Shown: positions 35,183 through 45,948, counted from the stretch's first letter. The stretch is 64,000 nucleotides of DNA from Mycoplana rhizolycopersici (GCF_013378445.1 NZ_JABXYK010000002.1:186001-250000), one strand, 5' to 3'. Made by a program: numbers and translations. The notes: generated from the letters alone by a model not told the origin.

Positions 35183-35632
35183 ATGTCCACCGCGAACCCC
35201 AATGATGTCATTCTCGAAGAACTCTCGCGCGCAGGGCGCAAGATGCGGGCTCTGTTTGACGCGCGGGTGAAGGAGAGGGGGCTGACGCTTTCGCGCGCAC
35301 GTACCCTGCTGATCCTGTCGAAACGGCAGGGTTTGACGCAGCGCGAATTGGCAGAGGAACTGGATATCGAAACGCCGACGCTCGTCCGCCTTCTGGACGG
35401 CATGGAGAAGCAGGCCTTCATCGAACGCCGCAATGTGGACGGCGACCGCCGCGCCAAGCAGATCGTCATGACGGCCGGCGGCGAAATCGTTGCCCTCGAA
35501 ATCCAGGAACTGGCGCATGAACTCAGGCGCGACCTCCTGAAGGGCGTCAGCGACGAGGACATGGCGACGACGCTCCGGGTCCTGCGCAATATCTCCGCCT
35601 GCGCGTCGACCTCCTGTCGGGAAAGCGTGTGA
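35183..35632 (+). CDS. MarR-family transcriptional regulator
   Basis: 149 residues with the winged-helix MarR fold: helix-turn-helix QRELAEELDIETPTLVRLLDGME at about residues 53-75 and the wing NVDGDRRAKQIVMT. It is the first gene of an operon with an EmrB-type pump and an HlyD-type partner and should repress them until a ligand, often a phenolic or lipophilic compound, binds. The stop overlaps a GTG of the pump gene. Confidence 0.92.
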   Translation: MSTANPNDVILEELSRAGRKMRALFDARVKERGLTLSRARTLLILSKRQGLTQRELAEELDIETPTLVRLLDGMEKQAFIERRNVDGDRRAKQIVMTAGGEIVALEIQELAHELRRDLLKGVSDEDMATTLRVLRNISACASTSCRESV

Positions 35633-35634
35633 CC

Positions 35635-37383
35635 ATGCGCGCGGTTACCATCAACGACCAGGAGATCGGCAGCGGCGCGACTGCCGCTTCTACCCTACCC
35701 ACACCAGCGAACGACGACGTTGCCGCGGCAGATCTCGTGGCGGCGCAGGAGACCGATTCCGAACCTGAGCTAGCCGCGCCGGTTCCGCCGGCCGCCGCCG
35801 CGCCGGTCCGGACAATGCCGGCCTTCGCCTATTTCGGCGCATCCACGCTGCTGGCGCTGGCTCAGGGCTTCGGGATGAACATGATTGCCGGCAACCTGCC
35901 GCAGTTCCAGGGCGCCTACAGCGCGACGCAGACGGAGGCCACCTGGCTGATCGCAGCCTATCTGGCGCCGAACGTCAGCCTCTCGGTCGCGCTCATCAAG
36001 GTTCGCCAGCAGTTCGGTATTCGCACTTTCGCGGAATGGAGCATCGGCGTCTTCGTGCTCGTGTCCATCCTGCATCTGTTCGTCACCGACCTGCAGTCGG
36101 CCATCGCCATCCGTTTCGTGGCCGGCATCGCCGCAGCACCGATGTCGGGCCTGGCCTTTCTCTACATGATCGAGAAAGTGTCACCCGAGCACAAGCTCAC
36201 ATATGGGCTCACGGCCGCGCTGACCAATATCGCGCTCATGCCGTCGCTGACGCGTGTCCTTTTTCCTGCCCTCTTCGATCTTGGCGGCGTGCACGCCCTC
36301 TATCTGTTCGAGCTCGGCCTCGCCATGATGGCATTCGGGGCGATCTATCTTCTGCCGCTTGCCTCCCCGCCGCGCGCGAAGGTGATCGAACCGCTCGATA
36401 TCATCAGCTACCTGTTCGTGGCCGTCGGCTTCGGCGCGTTGGCCATCGTCCTGACGACGGGACGGCTTTACTGGTGGCTGGAAGCGCCCTGGATCGGAAA
36501 GGCGCTGGTCGTGTCGTTCGCCTGCCTTGCCGCGGCCGCCCTGATCGAGCTGAACCGAAAGCAGCCGTTCTTCGACATTCGCTGGCTTACGAGCCCGGAG
36601 ATCGTGCATTTCACCTTGGTTTTGCTGCTGTTCCGCCTGCTTCTGACCGAGCAGACGGCTTCGGCCACCAATTTCTTCCTGATTCTCGGCCTGCAGGCCG
36701 ACCAGCTGACCGGCCTCTATTCCGTGATCGCGGTCTCGACTGTGTTCGGCGGCTTGCTGTGCGCGCTCGTCATCAAGCCCGGGCGCGAGCCGCACATCCA
36801 TCTGTTCTGCCTGTCCCTGATCGCGATCGGCGCGTTCATGGACAGCCGCGCCACCAACCTGACCAGGCCGCACGACATCTATCTCAGCCAGGGGATGATC
36901 GCGGTTGCCTCCGCCATGTTCCTGCCTCTCACCATGGGGCAGGGGCTTGCGAACGCGCTGAAGAAGGGGCCGAACTACATCTTCTCCTTCATCATCCTGT
37001 TCCTGGCCACACAGAGCCTCGGCGCGCAGATGGCGTCTGCCGCATTCGGCACGCTGATCACGCTGCGGGAGAAGTTCCACGCCAATGTGCTGGCGCAGGC
37101 CATCACGCTGACGGATCCCGTCGTCGCAAACCGTGTCAGCCAGCTTTCGGCCACTTACGGGCATACCCTGACCGACAGTGCGCTGCTCAAGGCCGAAGGC
37201 ACCAATCTTCTGAGCCAGCAGATCACCCGCGAGGCGAACGTGCTCGCCTACAACGACGTCTTCCTGCTGATCTGTGTTCTTTCGGCGGGCGCGGCCCTTT
37301 GCCTGCTCGCCCACGTCACCTTCAACGCAATCAAGAACCGTATCCGGGACCGCCATGCCGCAGAAGCGCCGGTCGCCGCCTGA
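35635..37383 (+). CDS. EmrB-like DHA2-family MFS efflux pump
   Basis: A 582-residue MFS protein of the 14-helix DHA2 family. The first ~55 residues are an unusual Ala/Pro/Glu-rich cytoplasmic extension before helix 1 (FAYFGASTLLALAQGFGMNMIAGNLP). ATEATWLIAAYL-like and MSGLAFLYMIEKVSP segments place it with EmrB-type exporters. GGGAAAG lies ~9 nt before ATG 35635; a GTG at 35629 overlapping the marR stop is the alternative. It works with the adaptor encoded next; the outer-membrane channel would be supplied elsewhere. Confidence 0.88.
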   Translation: MRAVTINDQEIGSGATAASTLPTPANDDVAAADLVAAQETDSEPELAAPVPPAAAAPVRTMPAFAYFGASTLLALAQGFGMNMIAGNLPQFQGAYSATQTEATWLIAAYLAPNVSLSVALIKVRQQFGIRTFAEWSIGVFVLVSILHLFVTDLQSAIAIRFVAGIAAAPMSGLAFLYMIEKVSPEHKLTYGLTAALTNIALMPSLTRVLFPALFDLGGVHALYLFELGLAMMAFGAIYLLPLASPPRAKVIEPLDIISYLFVAVGFGALAIVLTTGRLYWWLEAPWIGKALVVSFACLAAAALIELNRKQPFFDIRWLTSPEIVHFTLVLLLFRLLLTEQTASATNFFLILGLQADQLTGLYSVIAVSTVFGGLLCALVIKPGREPHIHLFCLSLIAIGAFMDSRATNLTRPHDIYLSQGMIAVASAMFLPLTMGQGLANALKKGPNYIFSFIILFLATQSLGAQMASAAFGTLITLREKFHANVLAQAITLTDPVVANRVSQLSATYGHTLTDSALLKAEGTNLLSQQITREANVLAYNDVFLLICVLSAGAALCLLAHVTFNAIKNRIRDRHAAEAPVAA

Positions 37384-37392
37384 GTAAATGCC

Positions 37393-38475
37393 ATGAAAAA
37401 ACTGCTGACAAATCTCGCATCCGCCATCGCCGTCGCCATGGGTGTCGGCGGAGTGACGCTCGTCCTCTATGCCTGGGACCTGCCGCCGTTCCAGAGTGAA
37501 ATCCAGGTCACCGACAACGCCTATGTGCGCGGCTCGGTCACCCTCATCAGTCCGCAATTGTCCGGCTACATCGTCGATGTGCCGGTGAAGGACTATGAGA
37601 CGGTGAAGGCCGGGCAGGTGCTCGCCCGCCTCGATGACCGCATCTTCCGCCAGAAGGTGGACCAGGCCAAGGCGACGCTCGCGGGCCAGGAGGCCGAACT
37701 CGCCAACTCGCTCCAGCAGGAGCGGGCAGGCCAGGCGAAGATCGGCGCCGGCAAGGCCGCCGTCGACAGCGCCGAATCGGCCCTGCGCCGGGCCAACGAG
37801 AACTGGAACCGTGTCGAGCGTCTCGCCGGCAAAGGCGTCGTCTCGGAAAGCGAACGGGAGCAGAGCCGTGCGACGCTGGATCAGGCCGAAGCTGCCGTCA
37901 GCCAGGCCAAGGCCCAGGTGGAAGTCGCAAATCAGGACCTGCAATCGATCATCGTCGGCCGCGACGCGCTGCGGGCGGCGGTCGCCGGTGCCAAGGCGGC
38001 GCTCGAGCTTGCCGAGATCGATCTGACCAATACCCGCATCACCGCGCCGCGCGACGGCGTGGTCGGCGAGGTCGGCGTCAAGCTCGGCCAGTATGTATCG
38101 GCCGGAACGCAGTTGATGGCAGTTGTGCCGGAGGGCACGTGGATCATCGCCAATTTCAAGGAAACGCAGCTGAGTCGCATTCACCCCGGTCAGGCGGTAA
38201 CCTTCACCGTCGATGCGCTCGACAACGTGCAACTGCATGGCCGTGTCGAGCGGTTCTCTCCTGCCGCCGGTTCGGAATTCAGCATTATCAAGCCGGACAA
38301 CGCCACCGGCAACTTCACCAAGGTCGCCCAGCGCGTTCCGGTGCGCATCTCGATCGACCCCGGCCAGCAGCAGGCGAAGTACCTGGCGCCGGGACTCTCG
38401 GTCGTGGTCCGCACCGTCGTGGGCGGTGCAACCGATACGGCCGCGGCGGGACCTGTCGCCCAGCCACAAGGCTGA
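37393..38475 (+). CDS. EmrA/HlyD-type membrane fusion protein
   Basis: A 360-residue periplasmic adaptor anchored by an N-terminal helix (about residues 8-28). The first lipoyl half (VRGSVTLISPQLSGYIVDVPVKDYETVKAGQVLARLD) is followed by a long alpha-hairpin coiled coil (about 85-215) and the second lipoyl half (TRITAPRDGVVGEVGVKLGQYVSAGTQL) plus a beta-barrel. It links the MFS pump to an outer-membrane channel. 9-nt gap to the pump gene; a shared terminator follows. Confidence 0.92.
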   Translation: MKKLLTNLASAIAVAMGVGGVTLVLYAWDLPPFQSEIQVTDNAYVRGSVTLISPQLSGYIVDVPVKDYETVKAGQVLARLDDRIFRQKVDQAKATLAGQEAELANSLQQERAGQAKIGAGKAAVDSAESALRRANENWNRVERLAGKGVVSESEREQSRATLDQAEAAVSQAKAQVEVANQDLQSIIVGRDALRAAVAGAKAALELAEIDLTNTRITAPRDGVVGEVGVKLGQYVSAGTQLMAVVPEGTWIIANFKETQLSRIHPGQAVTFTVDALDNVQLHGRVERFSPAAGSEFSIIKPDNATGNFTKVAQRVPVRISIDPGQQQAKYLAPGLSVVVRTVVGGATDTAAAGPVAQPQG

Positions 38476-38496
38476 AACCCGGCGGCGCAATGAAAA

Positions 38497-38524
38497 GCCC
38501 CGCGCTTCAATAGAGGCGCGGGGC
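38497..38524. terminator. Terminator between convergent efflux and SDR genes
   Basis: A perfect 9-bp GC stem (GCCCCGCGC at 38497-38505, GCGCGGGGC at 38516-38524, 10-nt loop). On the minus strand it is followed by TTTTC, so it mainly ends the SDR transcript; for the plus strand it may act as a weaker stop. Confidence 0.65.
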
Positions 38525-38558
38525 GTTCGATTGTCCGGATTTTGCCGGCCGGCCTGTT

Positions 38559-39302
38559 TCAGCTCGGCATGTGGTAGTCGACGATCTTCTTCTCGCGGAC
38601 GATGAACAGCTTTCCGGTTTCGGTCATGTCGGGGCCGACGAGCGGCATGAGCGCCTGGGCGACCTCGGAAGGATGCGGCACGGTCGAGGGATCCTCGCCC
38701 GGTATCGCCTGCGCCCGCATCGCCGTTCGCGTCCCACCGGGATCGACCGAGAGGATCCGCAGCGGCGTGCGCTGCGTCTCGCCCGCCCAGGTGCGCGCCA
38801 GCGCCTCGACGGCCGCCTTGGAGGCGGAGTAGGGACCCCAGAACGGCTTGCACTTGTGGGCGGCGGACGATGACAGGATCAGCGCGCGACCGGCGTCCGA
38901 TTTCAGCAGCAGCGGTTCCACCGAGCGGATGAGCCGCCAGGTGGCATTGACGTTGATGGTCATCACCTTTTCGAAGACCTTCGCCTCGACGTGGCCGATC
39001 GGCGAGATCGTGCCGAGCACGCCGGCATTGGCCACGAGAATGTCGAGCTTGCCCCAGCGCTCGAAGATCGAGCCGCCGAGCTTGTCGATCGCGGCCATGT
39101 CGGCAAGGTCGAAGGGCACCAGCGTGGCGCTGCCGCCGACGGCCTTGATGGCGTCGTCCAGCTCTTCCAGTCCGCCGACCGTGCGCGCGCAGGCAATCAC
39201 GTGCGCGCCGCGCTTGCCGAGCTCGAGTGCCGTGAAATAGCCGATGCCGCGTGAGGCGCCGGTGACCAGCGCGATCCTGCCCTTCAGATCGATATCCATC
39301 AT
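38559..39302 (-). CDS. Short-chain dehydrogenase/reductase
   Basis: 247 residues with the classical SDR layout: TGASRGIG cofactor loop (about residues 14-21), LVANAGVLG (NAG motif), SSSAAHKCKPFWGPYSASKAA carrying the Ser, Tyr and Lys catalytic residues, and DPGGTRTAM. Substrate unknown. It lies downstream of purF in the same orientation, separated by a good terminator, so it likely has its own promoter. GGGACGG precedes the ATG. Confidence 0.88.
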   Translation of the reverse strand: MMDIDLKGRIALVTGASRGIGYFTALELGKRGAHVIACARTVGGLEELDDAIKAVGGSATLVPFDLADMAAIDKLGGSIFERWGKLDILVANAGVLGTISPIGHVEAKVFEKVMTINVNATWRLIRSVEPLLLKSDAGRALILSSSAAHKCKPFWGPYSASKAAVEALARTWAGETQRTPLRILSVDPGGTRTAMRAQAIPGEDPSTVPHPSEVAQALMPLVGPDMTETGKLFIVREKKIVDYHMPS

Positions 39303-39330
39303 GTCCGTCCCATATCGTGCCGGCCAGAGG

Positions 39331-39360
39331 AAAAGAAAAAGGCCGCGTTACCGCAGCCTT
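39331..39360 (-). terminator. Intrinsic terminator of purF
   Basis: Read on the minus strand, AAGGCTGCG-GTAA-CGCGGCCTT forms a 9-bp stem with one G-U pair and a 4-nt loop, followed by TTTTTCTTTT. It sits 40 nt after the purF stop. Confidence 0.85.
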
Positions 39361-39399
39361 CTAAAGCGTTCGTTTCGAAATGGAAACCGCAACTGCGCC

Positions 39400-40896
39400 T
39401 CAGCCGTTGCTGGCAAGCACGGAAACCTTGCGGCCCATCGTCTCGCCTTCCTTGTCCAGGAGCCGTGTCGGGTAGTCGCCGGTGAAATAGTGATCGGTGA
39501 ACTGCGGCCGGGCATCGTTGCGATCCTCGCCGCCGACGGCGCGATAGAGGCCGTTGATCGAAAGGAACTCCAGCGAATCCGCGCCGATGTATTTGCACAT
39601 GGCTTCGAGGCTGTCGTACTGGTTGGCGATCAGCTTCTCGCGGTCCGGCGTGTCGATGCCGTAGAAATCCGGATAGTAGATGCGCGGGCTTGCCACGCGC
39701 AGGTGCACCTCGGTGGCGCCGGCGTCGCGGATCATCTGCACGATCTTCAGCGAGGTCGTGCCGCGCACGATGGAATCGTCGACGAGCACGACGCGCTTGC
39801 CCTCGATCATCGCCCGGTTGGCCGAATGCTTCAGCTTCACCCCGAAGGCGCGGATCTGCTGCGTCGGCTCGATGAAGGTGCGGCCGACATAGTGGTTGCG
39901 GATGATGCCGTATTCGAACGGAATGCCGCTTTCCTGCGCATAGCCGAGCGCTGCCGGCGTGCCGCCGTCCGGCACGGGAACGACGACGTCGGCCCGGACC
40001 GGGGATTCCTTTGCCAGGTTGATGCCCATGTTCTTGCGCGAGACATAGACGCTGCGGCCGCCGACCATCGAATCCGGCCGTGCGAAATAGACGTATTCGA
40101 ACAGGCAGAGCCGTTCGGGCTGGCCGGTGCCGGCCTTGCGGGCGTCGATAGAGATGGAGCCATCGGGCTGGATCTCGCAGATGATGACCTCGCCGTTCTC
40201 CACGTCGCGGATGAACTTCGCGCCGATGATGTCGAGTGCGCAGGTTTCGGAAGCAAAGATCGGCTTGCCGTCGAGTTCGCCCATGACCAGCGGGCGGATA
40301 CCGATCGGATCGCGCGCGGCGATCAGCTTCGTCCGCGTCATCGCCAGCATCGAATAGCCGCCTTCCATCTGCCGGATCGCGTCGATGAAGCGGTCGGCTG
40401 TGGAAGTGTAGCGCGACCGGGCGATCAGGTGCAGCACGACTTCCGTATCGGAGGTCGACTGACAGATGGCGCCACCGGCGATCAACTGGCGACGGAGCGT
40501 CAGGCCGTTGGTGAAGTTGCCGTTATGGGCGATGGCGATGCCGCCGACTTCGAGTTCGGCAAACAGCGGCTGGACGTTGCGAAGGGCGACTTCGCCGGTG
40601 GTGGAATAGCGGGTATGGCCGATGGCGATGAAGCCGGGCAGCTTGGCCAGCGTCGCCGGGTCGGTATAGTGGTCGCCGACGAGGCCCATGCGCTTTTCGT
40701 TGTGGAACTGCTTGCCGTCGAAGGTGACGATGCCGGCCGCCTCCTGGCCACGGTGCTGCAGGGCATGCAGGCCGAGCGCGGTCAGCGTGGCTGCATCCGG
40801 ATGGCCCAGAATGCCGAAGACGCCGCATTCTTCATGAAGCGTATCGCCGTCCAGATCGCTGTCGGAACGGTGGGCGGAAACGGATAGTTCGGTCAT
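39400..40896 (-). CDS. purF: Amidophosphoribosyltransferase
   Basis: A 498-residue enzyme catalysing the first committed step of purine synthesis, PRPP plus glutamine to phosphoribosylamine. A short propeptide ends before the catalytic cysteine in HEECGVFGILGH (about residue 24), typical of the self-processed, Fe-S-containing type. HRGQEAAG and GHTRYSTTG belong to the glutaminase domain; VVLVDDSIVRGTTS is the PRPP-binding loop. ATG 40896 is used; the longer frame to 40974 lacks support. Confidence 0.96.
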   Translation of the reverse strand: MTELSVSAHRSDSDLDGDTLHEECGVFGILGHPDAATLTALGLHALQHRGQEAAGIVTFDGKQFHNEKRMGLVGDHYTDPATLAKLPGFIAIGHTRYSTTGEVALRNVQPLFAELEVGGIAIAHNGNFTNGLTLRRQLIAGGAICQSTSDTEVVLHLIARSRYTSTADRFIDAIRQMEGGYSMLAMTRTKLIAARDPIGIRPLVMGELDGKPIFASETCALDIIGAKFIRDVENGEVIICEIQPDGSISIDARKAGTGQPERLCLFEYVYFARPDSMVGGRSVYVSRKNMGINLAKESPVRADVVVPVPDGGTPAALGYAQESGIPFEYGIIRNHYVGRTFIEPTQQIRAFGVKLKHSANRAMIEGKRVVLVDDSIVRGTTSLKIVQMIRDAGATEVHLRVASPRIYYPDFYGIDTPDREKLIANQYDSLEAMCKYIGADSLEFLSINGLYRAVGGEDRNDARPQFTDHYFTGDYPTRLLDKEGETMGRKVSVLASNG

Positions 40897-41048
40897 GTGC
40901 TGCAAGCCTTTGATCGGGACGGTACGGGGTTGCACGTAAGTACGCTTCTTCCGGCGCTGCGTCGGCCTCTTCACCGGAAATGCGTGTGGCGCGGCCCGAA
41001 TTCACTTCGCCTGACCGCGATGCCTATATGTGTATTCCTTAACGACTT

Positions 41049-41078
41049 TACCACCGAAGTCCGGAGGCTTCAGTGGTA
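41049..41078. promoter_or_regulatory. Inverted repeat in the cvpA-purF gap
   Basis: TACCACCGAAG (41049-41059) and CTTCAGTGGTA (41068-41078) pair over 11 bp (one G-U or A-C position depending on strand) around an 8-nt loop. It lies ~150 nt upstream of purF and 69 nt after the cvpA stop. It could be an operator, a leader hairpin or part of the cvpA 3' end; no T-tract follows. Confidence 0.35.
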
Positions 41079-41146
41079 GCTGTTTTCATCCTACCAGATT
41101 TTCGTTGCGGCTGCTCTCGCGAAAAATGCGGAGCAGCCTTGCATCG

Positions 41147-41773
41147 TCATCCGTTCGTTGCGGGGGCGTCTTCCGTAGGCTCCTCGCCGGTGGCGGGAGC
41201 CCGCCCTGTCGCTCCATCGGTGCCATCCGCCGGCGTCTCGGTGCCCTCGGCGGGCGCGCGGCGGCCGAGCAGGCGGTCGCGGATCTCGTTGTCGGCGTTC
41301 TCCGGCAGGAGCGCCACGAGCTTGCTTCCGAGATTGTCGAGCAGCGGCTTGGACTTCGCGCTCTCGATCCAGCCCGGACGCTGCTGCGGCGCGACGAGCC
41401 AGTTGAAGAACAGCATGGCGACAACGACGAGCAGGATGCCGCGTGCCGCCCCGAACAGGAAGCCCAGCGTGCGGTCCAGCGCGCCGATGCGGCTGTCGAT
41501 GATGAAGTCGGCGATGCGCATGGTGATGAAGGAGATCACGATGAGCGCGACGAGGAAGACCACGCCGGCCGAGCCGATGATCGCGACGGTATCGCTTGTC
41601 GTGTACTCCTTGGCGTAGGGAACGAGCACGGGATAGAGGAAGTAGGCGGCAGCGGCGGCTCCCACCCAGCTTGCGACTGACAGGACCTCGCGCGAGAAGC
41701 CGCGCACCATCGCAAGCACTGCCGAGAACAGCGCAACGCCGATGACGATGCCGTCGAGAAGTGTGATGGGCAT
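41147..41773 (-). CDS. cvpA: CvpA-family inner-membrane protein
   Basis: A 208-residue protein with four hydrophobic helices in the first ~125 residues (ITLLDGIVIGVALFSAVLAMVRGFSREVLS is the family start) and a polar C-terminal tail rich in Thr, Ala and Glu (about 165-208). CvpA is needed for colicin V export and bile or envelope stress tolerance in enterics; the mechanism is unknown. The purF-cvpA neighbourhood is conserved across proteobacteria. Confidence 0.88.
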   Translation of the reverse strand: MPITLLDGIVIGVALFSAVLAMVRGFSREVLSVASWVGAAAAAYFLYPVLVPYAKEYTTSDTVAIIGSAGVVFLVALIVISFITMRIADFIIDSRIGALDRTLGFLFGAARGILLVVVAMLFFNWLVAPQQRPGWIESAKSKPLLDNLGSKLVALLPENADNEIRDRLLGRRAPAEGTETPADGTDGATGRAPATGEEPTEDAPATNG

Positions 41774-41930
41774 GTTTGTCTTACTCCAGACCAGAAATGT
41801 CTATCGACCCGGACGCGAATTGCATCGGCACCTTAGCCGATCGCGTCAGCGGCGTCTCAATTCGGTTCATCGGCAATGAACTGTTTCCACAAAGCTTTGC
41901 CAATTTCGCGGCCGGCTTGCCGCTTGCGCA

Positions 41931-43333
<1,403 letters not shown>

Positions 43334-43334
<1 letters not shown>

Positions 43335-43669
43335 CAGGTCTCGCTTTCGGTGAAGTCGTCCGGCGACAGGCTCTGCCGGCCGTGAAGGATGCGGATGATA
43401 TGGAGATGAGAATCGGTCAGCCGGAAATACACCGCCCGGTCGCGATAAGCAAAGGATCGCAAACCCGGGCTGACTTCGCGGCGATCGATCCCGGTCAGGC
43501 CTAAATCGGCAAGGTGAAGCATTTTCGCGTGCACATCGAGAACGAAGCGGTCGGCGGCGGGCGGGTCCTGATGGGCGATGTAGCGATGAATGGCACGCAG
43601 ATCGGCGCGCGCCGTCGTTGTATAGGCGACCCGGCGGCGCTTAATGGCCGGACTCCGACCGACGGACAA
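43334..43669 (-). CDS. parE: ParE-type toxin (RelE/ParE superfamily)
   Basis: A 111-residue toxin of the RelE/ParE fold: VAYTTTARADLRAIHRYIAHQDPPAADRFV at the N-terminus and RSFAYRDRAVYFRLTDSHLHIIRILHGRQ at the C-terminus match the group. ParE toxins poison gyrase, while RelE-like members cut mRNA, so the target is uncertain. The start is unclear: no ATG is available, and a TTG at 43669 preceded by GGAGG and overlapping parD by 29 nt is the best candidate. Confidence 0.88.
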
Positions 43670-43907
43670 TATCCTCCAGCAGGCTCTCGGCAGTGTCGTA
43701 TTCGTGGAAGCGGCCGGCGTCGATGTCGGCGTCCCCCTCCGCGATCAGCCGCCGCAATTCGGTGAGCTGCAGTTCGTCCCGCTCCAGCAGGCGCAGTCCC
43801 GCGCGCACGACCTCGCTGGCGTTGTTGTAGCGCCCCGAGCTGACCTGCTCGTCGATAAAGGCTTCGAAATGTTCGCCGACGACGATGGACTTCTTTGCGT
43901 TCGACAT
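43641..43907 (-). CDS. parD: ParD-type antitoxin
   Basis: An 88-residue antitoxin. SIVVGEHFEAFIDEQVSSGRYNNASEVVRAGLRLLE is the ribbon-helix-helix DNA-binding domain of the ParD/CopG group, and the acidic C-terminal part (DADIDAGRFHEYDTAESLLEDI) should wrap the toxin. GGAGG lies 5 nt before the ATG. With ParE it should repress the operon, which also reads into radA. Confidence 0.9.
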   Translation of the reverse strand: MSNAKKSIVVGEHFEAFIDEQVSSGRYNNASEVVRAGLRLLERDELQLTELRRLIAEGDADIDAGRFHEYDTAESLLEDIVRRSESGH

Positions 43908-43956
43908 GCCGACCTCCGCTGCTCTCCCTCAGCTTAACACAGGGTGAGAACAGTTC

Positions 43957-45132
43957 CTACCGTGCCTCGATATAGTCGCGGCGGTAGCGGGTGCCGAGGC
44001 TGGTCAGCAGCACGTAGTCGATCGTGCCGCCGGCCTTGGCGACGGTTTCGATCGGCATGTGCGGACCGAACAGTTCGATGAAGTCCCCCGGGCGGACAGT
44101 GCCTGCGGGAAGGTCGGTCACGTCGAAATGGGTGAGGTCCATGGTGACCCGGCCGATCAGCGGCACATGGCGACCGTGCAGGTATCCCTTCGCCCCGGAA
44201 CTGACCGTCTGGCGCAGCGGCACACCGGCGCCGGACAGGCTTCGCAGATAGCCGTCTGCGTAGCCGATGGCGGCAACCGCGATGCGGCTGTCGCGGGAAA
44301 GCACCGCGGTGGCGCCGTAGCTGACGGCTTCGCCGATCTTCGCTTCGCGCACCAGCAGAATGCGGGCTTCGGCTGTGACGACCGGCTTCATCGGATTCGG
44401 CTCGCCGTTGACGGCAGCACCGCCATAGACGGAAATGCCGGGCCGGGTCAGGTCGAAATGGAAATCCTCGCCGAGGAAGACGCCGGCGGAATTGGCAAGG
44501 CTCGCCTCGACCCCGTCGAAGGCGCGCGTGGCGGCGCGGAAGCGGTCGAGCTGCATCCGGTTCATCGGGTGCAGCGGGTCGTCGCCGCAGGCGAGATGGC
44601 TGAGAATCAGCACCGGGGAAAAGCTCGCCGGTCGCACGGGATCGTTCGCCAGCGCCAGCGCTTCGCCGGGCGACAGCCCCAGCCTGTTCATGCCGGTGTC
44701 GACCTGAAGGGCGCACGGATAGTCGCCGCGCTCGGCGATCGCCGCCATGAAGACGGCGAGTTGCTCGCTGGAAGCGACAACGGGAACGAGATCGTTTTCG
44801 AAGAAAAGTTCCTCCGATCCGGCCCACATGCCCGAAAGAACGAAAATGCGGCCGTCCGGGGCGGTCGGTCGCAATGCCCGGCCTTCCGCGGGCGTCGCCA
44901 CGAAAAAGTCGCGCGCCCCTGCGCGGTAGAGCGTTCGCGCCGCGGGTTCCAGGCCGATCCCGTAGGCATCCGCCTTGAGCACGGCAGCTGTTCTTGCCTT
45001 GCCGGATTTCTTTGCCATCAGGCGCCAGTTGTCGGCAAGGGCCTGGAGATCGACGGTCAGTCTCGCGGCTTCTTCGCCGATCTGGCCGGCAGGAAAGGAC
45101 GAGATGGAGGATGCGTCGGCACTGTTCGTCAT
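43957..45132 (-). CDS. alr: Alanine racemase
   Basis: A 391-residue PLP enzyme making D-alanine for peptidoglycan. The PLP lysine is in AAVLKADAYGIGL near residue 50; the catalytic tyrosine region is AIGYADGYLRSLSG, and MDLTHFDVTD follows in the C-terminal barrel. The ATG at 45132 is chosen from the family N-terminus; the reading frame stays open well upstream but has no support there. The Shine-Dalgarno is weak. Confidence 0.95.
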   Translation of the reverse strand: MTNSADASSISSFPAGQIGEEAARLTVDLQALADNWRLMAKKSGKARTAAVLKADAYGIGLEPAARTLYRAGARDFFVATPAEGRALRPTAPDGRIFVLSGMWAGSEELFFENDLVPVVASSEQLAVFMAAIAERGDYPCALQVDTGMNRLGLSPGEALALANDPVRPASFSPVLILSHLACGDDPLHPMNRMQLDRFRAATRAFDGVEASLANSAGVFLGEDFHFDLTRPGISVYGGAAVNGEPNPMKPVVTAEARILLVREAKIGEAVSYGATAVLSRDSRIAVAAIGYADGYLRSLSGAGVPLRQTVSSGAKGYLHGRHVPLIGRVTMDLTHFDVTDLPAGTVRPGDFIELFGPHMPIETVAKAGGTIDYVLLTSLGTRYRRDYIEAR

Positions 45133-45342
45133 ATCTCTGGAATACAAGTTCCGGCATTCCGCAGCAACAGCCTTGGCGGCGGAGGTTGGGTATTCCTCCT
45201 GGCGGCGGCGCAAAACGACAAACGGGGGATGCGTTGCGCGCCTCTCTCGTTCCCGGTTGCACCTGGGTTGTGGATGTGGGTTCTTAGGGAGCGGATTCTG
45301 CCGTTGCGAGAACCGATGCCGTATTGATGTTGAGCTTATCCG

Positions 45343-45948
45343 ATGACCAGATCTCTCGCCACAGGGGTGATTGCCTGCGCAATCATTGCCGCGCCGCTTC
45401 AGGCACCACGAGCGCAGGAGCCCATCGCCCCCGCTCCGATCGACGTCCGCCAGGCCTATGCGACGTTGCTGGGGCTCGATCTGGAAGGGGAGGAGCCAGT
45501 CACGGACGGGGAAACGGACATCTATCGCTCTTCGCCCGACAGTGCACAGGCCCCACGCCTGGTCACGCGCCTGGAAGTCAGCGGCAACGCCTGCCTCGTG
45601 CGCACGACGTCGGCGCTGCAATCGCCAGGCGGCTGGGCGGTTCTGTCGCTGACGCGCGTTGACCTGCGCAAGGTCGAATACGCTGTGGCCTACGCTTCGG
45701 TGGACGACCTGATTGCGGGCCGCAATCCCCTGCCACCCGCCGACCCCGGCGCCCGGCAGATGGTGCTGGAAGGCCGTGGATTGAGCTGCACCACGCGCAT
45801 TTCCCTCGACGGCGCCTCCAACGGTGCGGCCAGCGCCTGCGAGGACCGCCTGGACGTATCGATGATCGACGGCAAGCAGACCGCGCGCGTGCGCGCAGCG
45901 CTGGACCTGATGGCGCAAATGTGCGGCATGGAGGCGGTCGGCCGCTGA
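45343..45948 (+). CDS. Exported protein of unknown function
   Basis: 201 residues with a signal peptide (LATGVIACAIIAAPLQAPRAQ). The mature part has four or more cysteines (GNACLV, LSCTT, SACED, AQMCG) that could form disulfides in the periplasm. I do not recognise a domain. It lies on the opposite strand between dnaB and alr, facing dnaB tail to tail, and no clear Shine-Dalgarno precedes the ATG. Confidence 0.7.
   Translation: MTRSLATGVIACAIIAAPLQAPRAQEPIAPAPIDVRQAYATLLGLDLEGEEPVTDGETDIYRSSPDSAQAPRLVTRLEVSGNACLVRTTSALQSPGGWAVLSLTRVDLRKVEYAVAYASVDDLIAGRNPLPPADPGARQMVLEGRGLSCTTRISLDGASNGAASACEDRLDVSMIDGKQTARVRAALDLMAQMCGMEAVGR

Noticed and set aside
36181-38853. An 890-codon open frame on the minus strand
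   Set aside because: It is antisense to the efflux pump and adaptor genes and part of the SDR gene region, which have clear domains; the antisense product has none.
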